A stretch of DNA of 64,000 nucleotides, from assembly GCF_000733755.1 (NCBI RefSeq), contig NZ_JPOF01000003.1, forward strand, positions 620,001 to 684,000, given 5' to 3'. The notes under the pieces are model-generated. The model saw only the letters and a list, made by a program, of their open reading frames with translations, was not told the origin of the DNA and did no database searches. A program made the position numbers and the translations under genes. The stretch comes from Lachnoclostridium phytofermentans (GTDB taxonomy: Bacteria; Bacillota; Clostridia; Lachnospirales; Lachnospiraceae). Positions within the stretch are counted from its first letter, which is position 1, and each line of letters starts with the position of its first letter. Shown piece after piece: positions 1 to 8,755 of the stretch.

Positions 1-405
1 CTCTTCTGTGGTTGCCTTGACATTAATCTGTTTTTCTGAGATATGAAGAGTTTTCGCAATGTTAGTAATCATTTGTGGGATATACGGTGCCATCTTTGGA
101 CGTTGCGCAATAATTGTAGCATCGATATTTCCAATGATATAACATTCTTTCTCTACTAATTCTTTTACTTTTTCTAATAAAGCAATACTTGATATACCCT
201 CGTATTCTTTCGCAGTATCCGGAAAATGCTTCCCAATATCGCCAAGCGCTGCAGCACCGAGGATAGCATCCATGATGGCATGGACTAAAACGTCCGCATC
301 GGAATGACCCAATAAACCCTTTTCATAAGGTACCGTAACGCCTCCAATAATTAATTCGCGTCCTTCCACTAATTTATGAACATCATAACCCATTCCTACT
401 CTCAT
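1..405 (-). CDS. ispF: 2-C-methyl-D-erythritol 2,4-cyclodiphosphate synthase (5' part, runs off the window)
   Basis: The enzyme converts CDP-methylerythritol 2-phosphate into the cyclic diphosphate in the MEP (non-mevalonate) isoprenoid pathway, in the cytoplasm. The visible 135 residues cover most of a protein that is usually about 155-160 residues long; the 3' end lies left of the window. The N-terminus reads [12 protein letters not shown], with the metal ligands Asp8 and His10, and [11 protein letters not shown] supplies the third ligand, His42. DIGKHFPDT is also typical. The ATG at 403-405 is preceded by an AAAGGA ribosome binding site. There is no sign of damage in the visible part. Confidence 0.96.
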   Translation of the reverse strand, partial: MRVGMGYDVHKLVEGRELIIGGVTVPYEKGLLGHSDADVLVHAIMDAILGAAALGDIGKHFPDTAKEYEGISSIALLEKVKELVEKECYIIGNIDATIIAQRPKMAPYIPQMITNIAKTLHISEKQINVKATTEE

Positions 406-472
406 ATGGATTCCTTTCTTACGCATGTGTTAATTGTATCATAAATCATTTCCTATAAGAAAACAAGGGGCA

Positions 473-913
473 TCAGCCAACATATTTACCTTCCATCAGC
501 TTCCCCATTAATCTAGCACGATATTCGGATGGATTAAGTCCAGTACTTCTACGGAATACTTTGGTAAAATAATTATTATCGGTATAACCAACTCTAGCGC
601 CAATTTCCTTAATGCTGATATTTTGTTTTATCATTAATTGCTTTGCCATTCTTATACGATATTGTGTAAGATACACAGTAAAGTTTATATGAAAACACTG
701 TTTAAATAACCTACTAAAATAAGCTTCGGAATAACACATGGTCTTTGCTGCATCTTGAAGTGAGATATCTTTAGAATAATTTTCTTGTATGTATCTCTGC
801 ATCTGAGTAGCTACTTGAGCCAAATAAGTTCCTTGCTCCAAATCCTCCGCTTGTACTCTGCATGCTTCCACTCGGTCCATCTTCTCATCCTCTATTAACA
901 ATACATTGTACAT
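473..913 (-). CDS. AraC-type DNA-binding protein, YesN-like response regulator lacking its receiver domain
   Basis: A 146-residue protein with two helix-turn-helix motifs of the AraC/XylS family at about residues 41-72 and 98-131 (GYTDNNYFTKVFRRSTGLNPSEYR is split here as GYTDNNYF, then FRRSTGLNPSEYR). The start at 911-913 has AGGAGA about eight bases upstream. The first eleven residues, MYNVLLIEDEK, match the opening strand of a YesN-type receiver domain, but the roughly 110 residues that should follow, including the phosphoacceptor Asp, are absent and the sequence passes straight into a linker and the DNA-binding domain. I infer an in-frame internal deletion that kept the original start. 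No partner YesM kinase is nearby. It may be a constitutive DNA-binding remnant or a decaying gene. A longer reading with a start at 1003 has no ribosome binding site and an unconvincing N-terminus. Confidence 0.75.
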   Translation of the reverse strand: MYNVLLIEDEKMDRVEACRVQAEDLEQGTYLAQVATQMQRYIQENYSKDISLQDAAKTMCYSEAYFSRLFKQCFHINFTVYLTQYRIRMAKQLMIKQNISIKEIGARVGYTDNNYFTKVFRRSTGLNPSEYRARLMGKLMEGKYVG

Positions 914-1160
914 TCCTAAATCTCCTTTCTTTAGGCAATCACAGCAAGCAACAATGAAACTTAATCTCCATCTGCTCCCTAACACGAATCTTAAAGTTTT
1001 CATTTCTTCCTGCTTTAATCAATCTGAGACACACACTGCTTTTCCCCGAACATGTGCAGTATGCTTTTACTATAACTACTATGATAGCATGAATTTCGTT
1101 AAGTTGGTGTTAAGATTCACTTTATTTATACTATTTTACTAGGAATTGTAGATAATTCTT

Positions 1161-1224
1161 AAAAAGCCACTGTTTTGTAGCATTAAGAATCTCTCCTTAA
1201 TGGCATACTTAGCAGTAGCTTTTT
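1161..1224 (-). terminator. Probable terminator after the DUF1284 gene
   Basis: An imperfect inverted repeat has outer arms AAAAAGCCACTG and CAGTAGCTTTTTT. It lies 130-200 bases downstream of the stop at 1357, and the minus-strand transcript would end in a short U run. The plus-strand side has the longer T run, so it could work in both directions. The rest of 914-1356 holds no gene I can support. Confidence 0.5.
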
Positions 1225-1356
1225 TATTTACACCTTATTCAATTGCCGCCTTCTTATAAATAGGATCTTTCATGTTTACGCAATTTGTTCAGCCAAACTT
1301 TTCACTTCTTCTTTGGAGTGGTGTCTTTGATAACCACATTTCTCACACTCCAGGTA

Positions 1357-1719
1357 TTATTCGGTATGACAGATGCCACTCCATTCACAATCACTGCAGA
1401 TATCCTTCCACCGACCAGTACTTTTTAGTTTCATATCTATTAACCTTGAATAGTCACGAAACATCATTTGATCACCTTCTTTGATGCCGCATCCATCCAA
1501 ACATTCTTTATCATATCTCTTCACTTTTTCATTTGTCTCACAGCCATTCTTATTATGAGGACAACATTCACAAAGAATATCCTCATTAAGACTTATCATA
1601 ATTGGTTCTTTTTCTAACTGCTCTATCACCCTTGTCATATTTTCAACGAATTCTTTGTTATAACCTTTCCCCTCAAACTTCTTAATACACATGCCATGAT
1701 GCGCTCTTAACTGTATCAT
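1357..1719 (-). CDS. DUF1284 family Cys-rich protein
   Basis: The 120-residue protein opens with MIQLRAHHGMC and continues with FEGKGYNKEFVENM, the characteristic start of DUF1284 proteins. It contains ten cysteines, in the groups Cys11, CECCPHNKNGC, CLDGC and CSDCEWSGIC. This suggests a metal or iron-sulfur binding site, but the family has no established function that I know of. It has no signal peptide or membrane segment, so it is probably cytoplasmic. The start is supported by AAGGGAG about six bases before the ATG. It stands alone, with a hairpin on its downstream side. Confidence 0.85.
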   Translation of the reverse strand: MIQLRAHHGMCIKKFEGKGYNKEFVENMTRVIEQLEKEPIMISLNEDILCECCPHNKNGCETNEKVKRYDKECLDGCGIKEGDQMMFRDYSRLIDMKLKSTGRWKDICSDCEWSGICHTE

Positions 1720-1818
1720 GTTTTCTCCCTTCCATGAATCGTTAGCTCTTCATTTAGAATTCTCTATCATACCTTTACAGAATCTCTACTTTACTTACCT
1801 TGCCAAACACTACTTAAC

Positions 1819-1862
1819 AGGAATAAGATTGAAAGAATTAAATTTCTCTCAACCTTATTCCT
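1819..1862 (-). terminator. Hairpin downstream of the GH3 remnant
   Basis: The arms AGGAATAAGATTGA and TCAACCTTATTCCT can pair (with one mismatch) about 100 bases beyond the stop at 1965. There is no strong U run on either strand, so the terminator call is tentative. Confidence 0.35.
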
Positions 1863-1964
1863 ATCGTGCATTGAACCAACTTAGGTAGTTCTTATTATAA
1901 ATAATTTTATCAAATAACTTAGGTTATCAAATGAATGGTGAATCATTTTATTCTCGAAATTAAC

Positions 1965-4002
1965 TTATTCTGTATAAAACGAAGAAAGTCTCATTTCTCC
2001 CAGTAATACAATTTTTAATGTAAAAGCTTCTTTACAGGTTACCCTATCCCAATCCATTGGTAGGATAACCTCATTAAACAAATCTTGCTTACTTAATGTA
2101 ATCTCTCCCAGTTTTAACTCCATCGATTCTTTCTCGGCACTTTGATATAGGCTGGATACAATCATGCTTCCTTTCCCCTTACATTGAAGTGTAGCATGAA
2201 AATTGGTTGGAGTCTCCTCTATCATAACATCTCGGTAATAAAGAATCGTTTCCTCGTTCTTATTCAGAACTACAACAGCAGTATCGCCTAAGCTTCCAAG
2301 ATGGAGATAGGAATTCTTACAATCATCATAATGATCTGCCAATGTCTTTTTCGCAAGGTTTCGATATCCTGCCTTTACACCATTTAGGAAAATTGTATCC
2401 TGCAGTTTAATATCCTCGGAAGATGCCCCTACTAAGATTGTATAGTCCGATTCCTCTAATATCATACCACCACTAACAACATCATAATAGGTTAAATCAC
2501 TGGTAGGAATTGTAAATTCTATCTCTCTTTTCTCCCCAGGTAAGATGTTCTTTACTCGCTCAAACGATTTTAATTGTAAGCGAGGTCTCAGTGTTCTTGA
2601 TGTTTCTTGTCTTACATATACCTGTACCACTTCATCGCTGATTCTATCTCCAACATTGGCTATTGTTACTCTAATCAATAGATTCGTAAAATCAACTAAT
2701 TGTAACGTGAGATTTTGATACTCGATTACTGTATAGGTTAATCCATGTCCAAATGGATAAAGCACTTCTTTGTTAAAATACTGGTAAGTTCGGTTGCCAC
2801 GTATAATGTCATAATCCTCCATTGGTGGTAAATCCTTCGTATCAAGATACCAAGTCATAGGTAATTTACCAGAAGGGGAAGCCTCCCCAAACAATACCGC
2901 TGCAATCGCATTACCAAGCTCTTGGCTTCCGGAATGCCGCTTTTAGGGTGAGTGCTTTATTTTCATCACTATTCATATAATCTTCTGATATTCTTGTGTA
3001 CGGATTTTGTCCTGAAGCATCAAAATAGCCAAGACGAATTCTAGTTGCAAATGAATTACGAATCGAGGTATCCAAATCTTCCTCTGAAATGAGCCCAGCT
3101 TGATAGGCTTCTTTTGCTGCTTTGATTACCAATTCTCGGTTATCTGTAAAGCAATCGATACCAGCCTTTAACCCATAAGCAACGGTTTGGGCATGGGAAC
3201 CAAAATATTTATGATCATTTACGGTTTGTATCATGTCACCTCCATCACATACGACATGCCCACTAAGCCCCCATTGATCCTTCACTATGTTCTTTACTTC
3301 GTTATTGACAATGCAAGGAACTCCATTAATTTCATTATATGCCGTCATAATGGCTTCTGCCTTTCCCTCTGTTATTGCGCGTCGGAAGGGCTCTAAATAA
3401 TACTCATATTTATTTCTAGGATCGATAGATGAGGATGCGGATACTCTATTTTTTTCAGTATTATTTGCATAGAAATGCTTTAAGGTCGCACCACACCTGA
3501 TATAAAACGGATCCTCACCACGCATTCCACGAATGTAGGCAGAAGCCATCTTCCCAGTAAGATAAGGATCTTCTCCGTAAGCCTCCTCTGTTCGCCCCCA
3601 GCGTGGATCACGTTCCATATCGATTGTTGGTGCCCAACGGCACAAACCGCCATTCTTGTGACGTTGATACAACACTCTGGCTTCATTACCAACTGCTTCC
3701 CCAATCTTTTTTAGAAGAGCCCTATCCCAAGTAGCACTCATTCCGATTGGCTGTGGAAATATTGTCGTTGGTTCAGGTTCTCCCTTATTAAATGATTGAT
3801 CGTGTCTTGCTTCTATACCGTGCGCAGCCTCTCCTCCGTGAAAGGTACTAGAAATTCCAAGACGTTCTATCGCTGGACAACCTGTCCCTAGAAACTCAAA
3901 CTTTTCTTCCAAGGTCAAGTTTTCTATCAGATAATCTAACCTCTTCTTAAGTGGTAAATGATTGTTCCATAACGGTGTTTCAAGATATGATATGTTCCCC
4001 AT
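1965..4002 (-). pseudogene. GH3 family beta-glycosidase, broken by an internal deletion
   Basis: The gene is read in two pieces. The 5' piece (4002 to 2911) gives 363 residues of a GH3 (beta/alpha)8 domain, with RWAPTIDMERDPRWGRTEE, CGATLKHFYANN and GHVVCDGGDM around the expected nucleophile Asp. It continues normally to LTLKAA and then reaches a stop in the wrong frame. From about 2930 another frame reads GSQELGNAIAAVLFGEASP and SGKLPMTWY, which is the end of the GH3 alpha/beta sandwich domain, followed by YPFGHGLTYT and a fibronectin-III-like tail to 1965. Most of the sandwich domain, about 150-200 residues in relatives, is missing at the join near 2930-2940, and the frame is shifted. In many GH3 enzymes the acid/base residue lies in that domain, so an active enzyme is unlikely. 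The start at 4002 has AAAGGAG upstream. Confidence 0.88.
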
Positions 4003-4134
4003 TAGCCCATCTCCTTTCTTAATTTCATTATACGAAGATGAGGTTTTTAAGCAATGTAGTATCTTCTAAATATCATAGATAATATACTCTATCAAGGATT
4101 TATGTCATATCTTGTTGTTCCGTATCGTTATGAC

Positions 4135-4434
4135 TCACCTAACATTATCTTTCTTTATAACCAGCTTTCGCCGTTGTTCTAAAACAATTCTTTGAATACT
4201 CTTCTCCGAGAGATAGAATTCATTTGCTAGTATCTTATAATTCTTTCCCTGTAAATAGCACTTGTAAATAGCAGTATTTCTTTGTTCTAGCTCTAATCTA
4301 GTATTCGTTTTTGTACCCCAAGGACTCTTATTATCCTCTTTCTTTGGTATATAAATGGATGCTCCATCAATATAATCTTGTATTTGTTCAATTAATTCAA
4401 AAGGCAATATAGTTTCAGCCTTCACATAGCTCAT
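4135..4434 (-). CDS. CD3324-like small helix-turn-helix protein (Mor-like)
   Basis: A 99-residue cytoplasmic protein. The N-terminal half, MSYVKAETILPFELIEQIQDY followed by IDGASIYIPKKEDNKSPWG, and the C-terminal LANEFYLSEKSIQRIV match a clostridial family I know as CD3324, which resembles the C-terminal DNA-binding part of the Mu Mor activator. The YLSEKSIQRIV segment is the likely recognition helix. A GGAGGAGC ribosome binding site lies just before the ATG. The gene is monocistronic, and a large inverted repeat at 4469-4513 sits in its leader. The regulon is unknown. Confidence 0.75.
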   Translation of the reverse strand: MSYVKAETILPFELIEQIQDYIDGASIYIPKKEDNKSPWGTKTNTRLELEQRNTAIYKCYLQGKNYKILANEFYLSEKSIQRIVLEQRRKLVIKKDNVR

Positions 4435-4468
4435 AGTTGCTCCTCCTAAATCATTTCATCCTAGGACT

Positions 4469-4513
4469 AGCAATCGCTATTGGCCAAATGAACAGAACGC
4501 AATAGCTATTGCT
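4469..4513. repeat. Inverted repeat upstream of the CD3324-like gene
   Basis: AGCAATCGCTATTG at 4469-4482 pairs with CAATAGCTATTGCT at 4500-4513 with one mismatch in 14 and a 17-base loop. It ends about 35 bases before the start codon at 4434, so it could be an autoregulatory operator or a leader hairpin. Confidence 0.6.
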
Positions 4514-4660
4514 ATGCGTTAGTGATTAATTTTCTCATGAATACCTCCTTAATTTATACTATGTAATTCATTTTTATAGTATAGGTCTCTTATTACATCT
4601 AGATTCTATCTTTTTATGGTATCTGTTTTAGGTAAGTATGTCAAATATAATCCTTCTTAT

Positions 4661-4733
4661 CAAAAAAGCAGAGTTAAATTGCCTTACTTCGTGATAAACA
4701 CGCAGCCTCCTCAATTTGATCTCTGCTTTTGAA
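4661..4733 (-). terminator. Terminator of the bce operon
   Basis: CAAAAAAGCAGAG (4661-4673) and CTCTGCTTTTG (4721-4731) form the arms. In the minus-strand transcript the second arm ends in a run of six U. It lies about 70 bases after the bceB stop. Confidence 0.75.
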
Positions 4734-4799
4734 AATCTAATATATTAATTAATGAATAATTCTATTATGATATATAAATAATTTTTTCTTTTCTACACT

Positions 4800-6791
4800 C
4801 TACTGCTTCACAATACGATAATACGTTCTCGCAGTTAGCGTATAAACTAGCGCATAAAATACTATAAATACTCCCAATGTCACTAACGTACAGGTTGCAA
4901 AAAGAGCAATATTAGTTAAATTAAAGATTGCCAATAGTTTTGTAATCACATTAAAGGCAAACGCAATGTGAATGGCTGCCGCTACGATTGGTAGGAAGAA
5001 TACCATTAAGACCTGACTGTGTATCGTCTTTTTTACCTCCTCTTGACTCATACCAACTTTTTGCATAATCTCAAAGCGCTCTCTATCATCATTTCCCTCT
5101 GAAATCTGTTTATAATACATAATCAATACTGTTGCCATTAAAAACAGGGTTCCTAAAAAGATACCAAGGAAAAAGAGCCCGCCGTATAAAAATAAAAATT
5201 CACTTCTCATGTATTCTGAACTTTGGATACGAAGACTCTGAAAAGGTTCAACATCCGCTTGCCTACGAAGCGCTAGGATATCCTCAAATACCGCTAATTG
5301 TTTTTCGCTTGGTGCATCGGTATTAAATCCATAAAAGTATTGAATTCTATTAATATCTTCTGTTACATTTCCTAATTCGTGATTGATTTTCGCAAAGGCA
5401 TCCTTATCTGGTAAGATGATATAATACGTTTCTACCATATCTGGAGAAAAGACCAAGTTTACTTCTGATGCATTCGCCATAGCTTTTATATGATAGTTTT
5501 CCTTGCCAAAACTTATCGTGTCATCTGTTAGCTTGTTATTGGTATAATAAACAAAGACTTCATCCGGTTTTAGTGTATTAGTTTCTCCAAGTAATCTGTT
5601 ATAATCTTCGAGCGATATCATATAAAGAACCGCTCCATCATTATAAACGTAAGTATCAGCATCTGTCATTAAAAACTGATTTCCTTCTTGCTTCGCCATT
5701 TGATACATATACCGATAAGTTACTATCTCTTTTTGTTCTAATTGATGGCTGTCTGTAATCTCTTTGATTACTTCTTCTATTGTTTCACCCTCATCCTTAG
5801 TAATATCATATCCTGTTACCTGAATCTCCCATGGATACATGGCTTTTAAAGAATCCTCAAACCCGATATAAAGAGATACCGTGGAGGATATCATCACAAG
5901 CACCATGGTACTTAAGATACAAATATTCGCTAACCCTACTGCATTTTGTTTCATTCGGTATATCATACCGGAGACTGAGATAAAATGATTTACTTTGTAG
6001 TAATATCGTTTGTTTTTACGAAGTACTTTTAAAACTGCGATACTGCCTGCGGTAAACACACAGTAAGTACCTATAATAACTAAGATAACTGCGATAAAGA
6101 ATAATCCGATTGCATCCAGCGGAGATTTTGTCGTTATTGAAATATAATAACCACCCGATAAGCAAACCAAACCAATCAACGCCAGAATCCATTTCGTTTT
6201 TGGTTCCTTCTCACCTACTTGTTTTCCGCGTAATAACTCAATTGGATTTGCTAGATGAATCTGGCGCAAATTATTCAACAATAATAAAACAAAGATAGCC
6301 GCGAACAAAATTAAGGTCGTGACAACAGCACTTCCAGATATCTCAAATCCAAAGGATATCTTAAAACTTAACATCTTTCCCAATGCTAAAACCATTAATT
6401 TACTAAGTAAAATACCAAAGGATAAGCCTAGGGAAATACTGAGTACCGCTACATAAAAACTTTCAAACGCTAATACTTTAGCTATGTGCTTTTTTTCCAT
6501 ACCTAGGATGTTATATAAGCCGATTTCTTTTTTTCTTCGTTTAATTAAAAAACTATTCGTATAAAATAGAAAAATAACTGCAAAGATTCCGATTACTACC
6601 GTTCCAAGGCCTAAAATCATAATAAGCGAATCCCCGCCTGACATGGTACGTAGAGCAGTGTTTTTTGCTAAAAAACACATCATATAAAACATCATAATCG
6701 TTATGAGGCAGGTGAGGATATATGGTACGTAATTTTTCGCATTTTTTCGAATGTTCGTTGCAGCAAGTTTTGCATATAAGGAACTATTCAT
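4800..6791 (-). CDS. bceB: Bce-type ABC transporter permease
   Basis: The roughly 663-residue permease of a peptide-resistance ABC transporter works with BceA and is usually also part of the sensory complex with the BceS kinase. Ten hydrophobic segments are visible: seven between about residues 20 and 310, then an extracellular region of some 200 residues, then three more near the C-terminus (LFFLGIFLGTLFLMATVLI, VFFLPIVAAAIHIAFAF and TLVTLGVFIVFYALVYTL). That layout, with a large loop between TM7 and TM8, is diagnostic of BceB/FtsX-type permeases. I chose the ATG at 6789-6791 because GGGGGTG lies six bases upstream; a GTG nine bases earlier is possible. The start overlaps the end of bceA by eight bases, which suggests translational coupling. 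Confidence 0.93.
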   Translation of the reverse strand: MNSSLYAKLAATNIRKNAKNYVPYILTCLITIMMFYMMCFLAKNTALRTMSGGDSLIMILGLGTVVIGIFAVIFLFYTNSFLIKRRKKEIGLYNILGMEKKHIAKVLAFESFYVAVLSISLGLSFGILLSKLMVLALGKMLSFKISFGFEISGSAVVTTLILFAAIFVLLLLNNLRQIHLANPIELLRGKQVGEKEPKTKWILALIGLVCLSGGYYISITTKSPLDAIGLFFIAVILVIIGTYCVFTAGSIAVLKVLRKNKRYYYKVNHFISVSGMIYRMKQNAVGLANICILSTMVLVMISSTVSLYIGFEDSLKAMYPWEIQVTGYDITKDEGETIEEVIKEITDSHQLEQKEIVTYRYMYQMAKQEGNQFLMTDADTYVYNDGAVLYMISLEDYNRLLGETNTLKPDEVFVYYTNNKLTDDTISFGKENYHIKAMANASEVNLVFSPDMVETYYIILPDKDAFAKINHELGNVTEDINRIQYFYGFNTDAPSEKQLAVFEDILALRRQADVEPFQSLRIQSSEYMRSEFLFLYGGLFFLGIFLGTLFLMATVLIMYYKQISEGNDDRERFEIMQKVGMSQEEVKKTIHSQVLMVFFLPIVAAAIHIAFAFNVITKLLAIFNLTNIALFATCTLVTLGVFIVFYALVYTLTARTYYRIVKQ

Positions 6792-7563
6792 GTAAGTCAC
6801 CCCCGCGAGCAGATCCGGTTGCTATCATCGTTAATGTGTCAGAGATTTTAGCAAACATATCTTCTTTTGACATCCCTGCACGGTATAGCTGATGATACAC
6901 TTCACCATCTTTGATAAAAAGAACTCTTTTGGCATGACTTGCAGCCTTCGTACTATGGGTTACCATTAAGATGGTCTGACCTTCCTCATTGAGTTCTGTA
7001 AATAATTTAAGCAAACTATCTGTAGCTCTGGAGTCAAGTGCACCTGTTGGCTCGTCTGCAAGAATTAATAACGGATTTGTAATTAAAGCCCTTGCAACTG
7101 CTGCTCTTTGCTTCTGCCCACCAGATACTTCATATGGATATTTATTTAGCAGATCTGAGATTCCTAATTTAGCAGCGATTTTTTGGAGTCTGCCTTTCAT
7201 CTCATCATACTGCTTTCCAGATAAAACTAACGGTAAAAAAATATTATCCTGCAGAGAAAAAGTATCCAGCAAGTTAAAATCTTGAAAAACAAAGCCTAAA
7301 TTATTACGACGAAATGCAGATATCTCTGACTCTTTTATCGTGTTAAGGCTTTTCCCTTCTAAAAGCACTTCTCCACTGCTTGGCTTATCAAGAGAAGCTA
7401 GGATGTTTAGTAAGGTTGTTTTACCAGATCCGGACTCACCCATTATGGCTACATATTCCCCCTTCTCTACCGAAAAGGATACATTGGATAAGGCTTGTAC
7501 CTGATTTCCACCAAATCGTGTGGTATATATTTTTTTTAAGTTTTTTACTTCTAATAATGACAT
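6784..7563 (-). CDS. bceA: Bce-type ABC transporter ATP-binding protein
   Basis: The 259-residue ATPase of the MacB/BceA branch carries Walker A (GESGSGKTT), the Q-loop (VFQDF), the signature VSGGQKQR, Walker B (LILADEPTGALD) and the switch His (VTHS). It energises the BceB permease for removing or detoxifying cell-wall-active peptides. The start at 7561-7563 (MSLLEVKNLKK) has AGGAGGAA at ideal spacing; an upstream in-frame ATG at 7593 would place that site inside the gene. It is separated from the kinase gene by 134 bases holding a BceR-type operator, so transcription of bceAB is probably induced separately from bceRS. Confidence 0.95.
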   Translation of the reverse strand: MSLLEVKNLKKIYTTRFGGNQVQALSNVSFSVEKGEYVAIMGESGSGKTTLLNILASLDKPSSGEVLLEGKSLNTIKESEISAFRRNNLGFVFQDFNLLDTFSLQDNIFLPLVLSGKQYDEMKGRLQKIAAKLGISDLLNKYPYEVSGGQKQRAAVARALITNPLLILADEPTGALDSRATDSLLKLFTELNEEGQTILMVTHSTKAASHAKRVLFIKDGEVYHQLYRAGMSKEDMFAKISDTLTMIATGSARGGDLHE

Positions 7564-7591
7564 GTTTCTTCCTCCTAAAATATTTTCAATC

Positions 7592-7597
7592 ACGAAT
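7592..7597 (-). promoter_or_regulatory. Candidate -10 of the bceAB promoter
   Basis: On the minus strand the sequence GCTATACTAAC lies about 35 bases upstream of bceA. TATACT is a good -10 element but has no recognisable -35 at 17 bases (GGCATC). That is what an activator-dependent promoter looks like. The exact hexamer placement is an estimate. Confidence 0.45.
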
Positions 7598-7611
7598 TAT
7601 GGTGTTAGTAT

Positions 7612-7662
7612 AGCAAAGAAAGAGAATGTGATGCCATCGCTTTGGCTTACATTCTCTTTTTC
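7612..7662 (+). terminator. Hairpin between bceS and bceA
   Basis: The arms AAAGAGAATGT and ACATTCTCTTT enclose a 19-base loop. The T run is on the plus-strand side (TCTTTTTC); the minus-strand side reads TCTTTCTTTG. It could stop part of the bceRS transcript ahead of the bceAB promoter, or read as a second degenerate operator. The strand is uncertain. Confidence 0.4.
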
Positions 7663-7665
7663 AAA

Positions 7666-7681
7666 CTTACATTATTGTAAG
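7666..7681. promoter_or_regulatory. BceR-type operator
   Basis: The perfect palindrome CTTACATTATTGTAAG has two 6-base half-sites separated by four bases. It matches the TnACA-N4-TGTAA consensus known for BceR-like regulators in Firmicutes. It sits 103 bases upstream of the bceA start and just after the kinase stop, where peptide-inducible bceAB promoters are normally controlled. Confidence 0.8.
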
Positions 7682-7697
7682 ATAAAACTTTTTTCCC

Positions 7698-8738
7698 TTA
7701 TTCCACAGTTAATTCTTTCGTAGCAAGGCCTATATACACCTTGGTTCCTTTCGAAACCTCGGAAGTGATCGTCAGGGTATGGGATAACTTATTTAGGATG
7801 CGTTTGCAAAGATATAATCCGATTCCGGTAGATTTTTTATCTGCTCTGCCGTTATATCCTGTGTAACCCTTCTCACAAACTCTCGGTAAATCCTCGGAGC
7901 AAATACCGATCCCAGTATCTTCTATTACTAGGGTATCTACTTGTTCAGGGTCGAGGTAAATTGAGATACTACCTGAACTCGTATATTTTAATGCATTCGA
8001 TATTAACTGCTCTAATACAAACACAAGCCATTTTTCATCGGTTAAAACTTTTTTATGAACTTTTTCATAATTTAGCGTAATTTTCTTTCTGATAAATGAT
8101 TTTGAATGTCTTTTAATCGCCTGCTTCACTAAATCATCAAGTTCATACCGTGATAATAACATATCTCCTGACATACTTTCCACACGTAGATATTGGAGTA
8201 CCATTCCTACATATTGCTCGATTTTAAATAATTGATCCTGTAATTCCTCTGACATAGGCGTATCTTCACTCTGCAATAACAAACGCATTGCAGCGATTGG
8301 AGTCTTAATCTGATGCACCCACATGGTATAATAATCCATCATATCAGATAATTTTCCGTCCACATCAGATAACATCTTTGTATATCTTTCACTTAAGATA
8401 CGAATGATTTCTTGATAATCCTCCTCTATCCTATCCTGAGGTTGTGGAAACTCTTCTTCTGAAAAGGTGATTGTATGCATCAGCCATTGAAGTTTTTGCT
8501 GCCTCTTGTAATAGAAATAAAAACGTATCAGACCAAATAAACTGACTGCTATAATCGATAATACGGAAGCATATAAAACCGCTTCGAGTGGAAGATCATA
8601 CAAACTAAATACGATAAGAAACAGTACTATCGCGATCCCTGCAGATATAATGATTGAGATATGTCTTTTTATATAAGAGACTAAGAGCTTAAAGACTCGA
8701 TTCATATTTTGTTTCCTGTTCTTTCTTACTTTCTCCAT
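7698..8738 (-). CDS. bceS: Intramembrane-sensing histidine kinase, BceS-like
   Basis: A 346-residue sensor kinase with two adjacent membrane helices (about residues 23-45 and 50-72) and almost no extracellular loop, the hallmark of intramembrane-sensing kinases that take their signal from a BceAB transporter. The phosphorylated His lies in MWVHQIKTPIAAMRLLL. The ATPase domain shows LISNALKYTSSG (N box), VIEDTGIGI (G1) and STGIGLYLCKR (G2). The ATG at 8738 has AGGAGA five bases upstream, 17 bases after the bceR stop. It pairs with the regulator upstream. Confidence 0.93.
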   Translation of the reverse strand: MEKVRKNRKQNMNRVFKLLVSYIKRHISIIISAGIAIVLFLIVFSLYDLPLEAVLYASVLSIIAVSLFGLIRFYFYYKRQQKLQWLMHTITFSEEEFPQPQDRIEEDYQEIIRILSERYTKMLSDVDGKLSDMMDYYTMWVHQIKTPIAAMRLLLQSEDTPMSEELQDQLFKIEQYVGMVLQYLRVESMSGDMLLSRYELDDLVKQAIKRHSKSFIRKKITLNYEKVHKKVLTDEKWLVFVLEQLISNALKYTSSGSISIYLDPEQVDTLVIEDTGIGICSEDLPRVCEKGYTGYNGRADKKSTGIGLYLCKRILNKLSHTLTITSEVSKGTKVYIGLATKELTVE

Positions 8739-8755
8739 CTCTTCTCCTTACCATG

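Noticed and set aside
906-1142. A 78-codon plus-strand frame near the YesN-like gene
   Set aside because: No ribosome binding site, low-complexity Phe/Tyr-rich sequence, and it overlaps the promoter region of the supported minus-strand gene.
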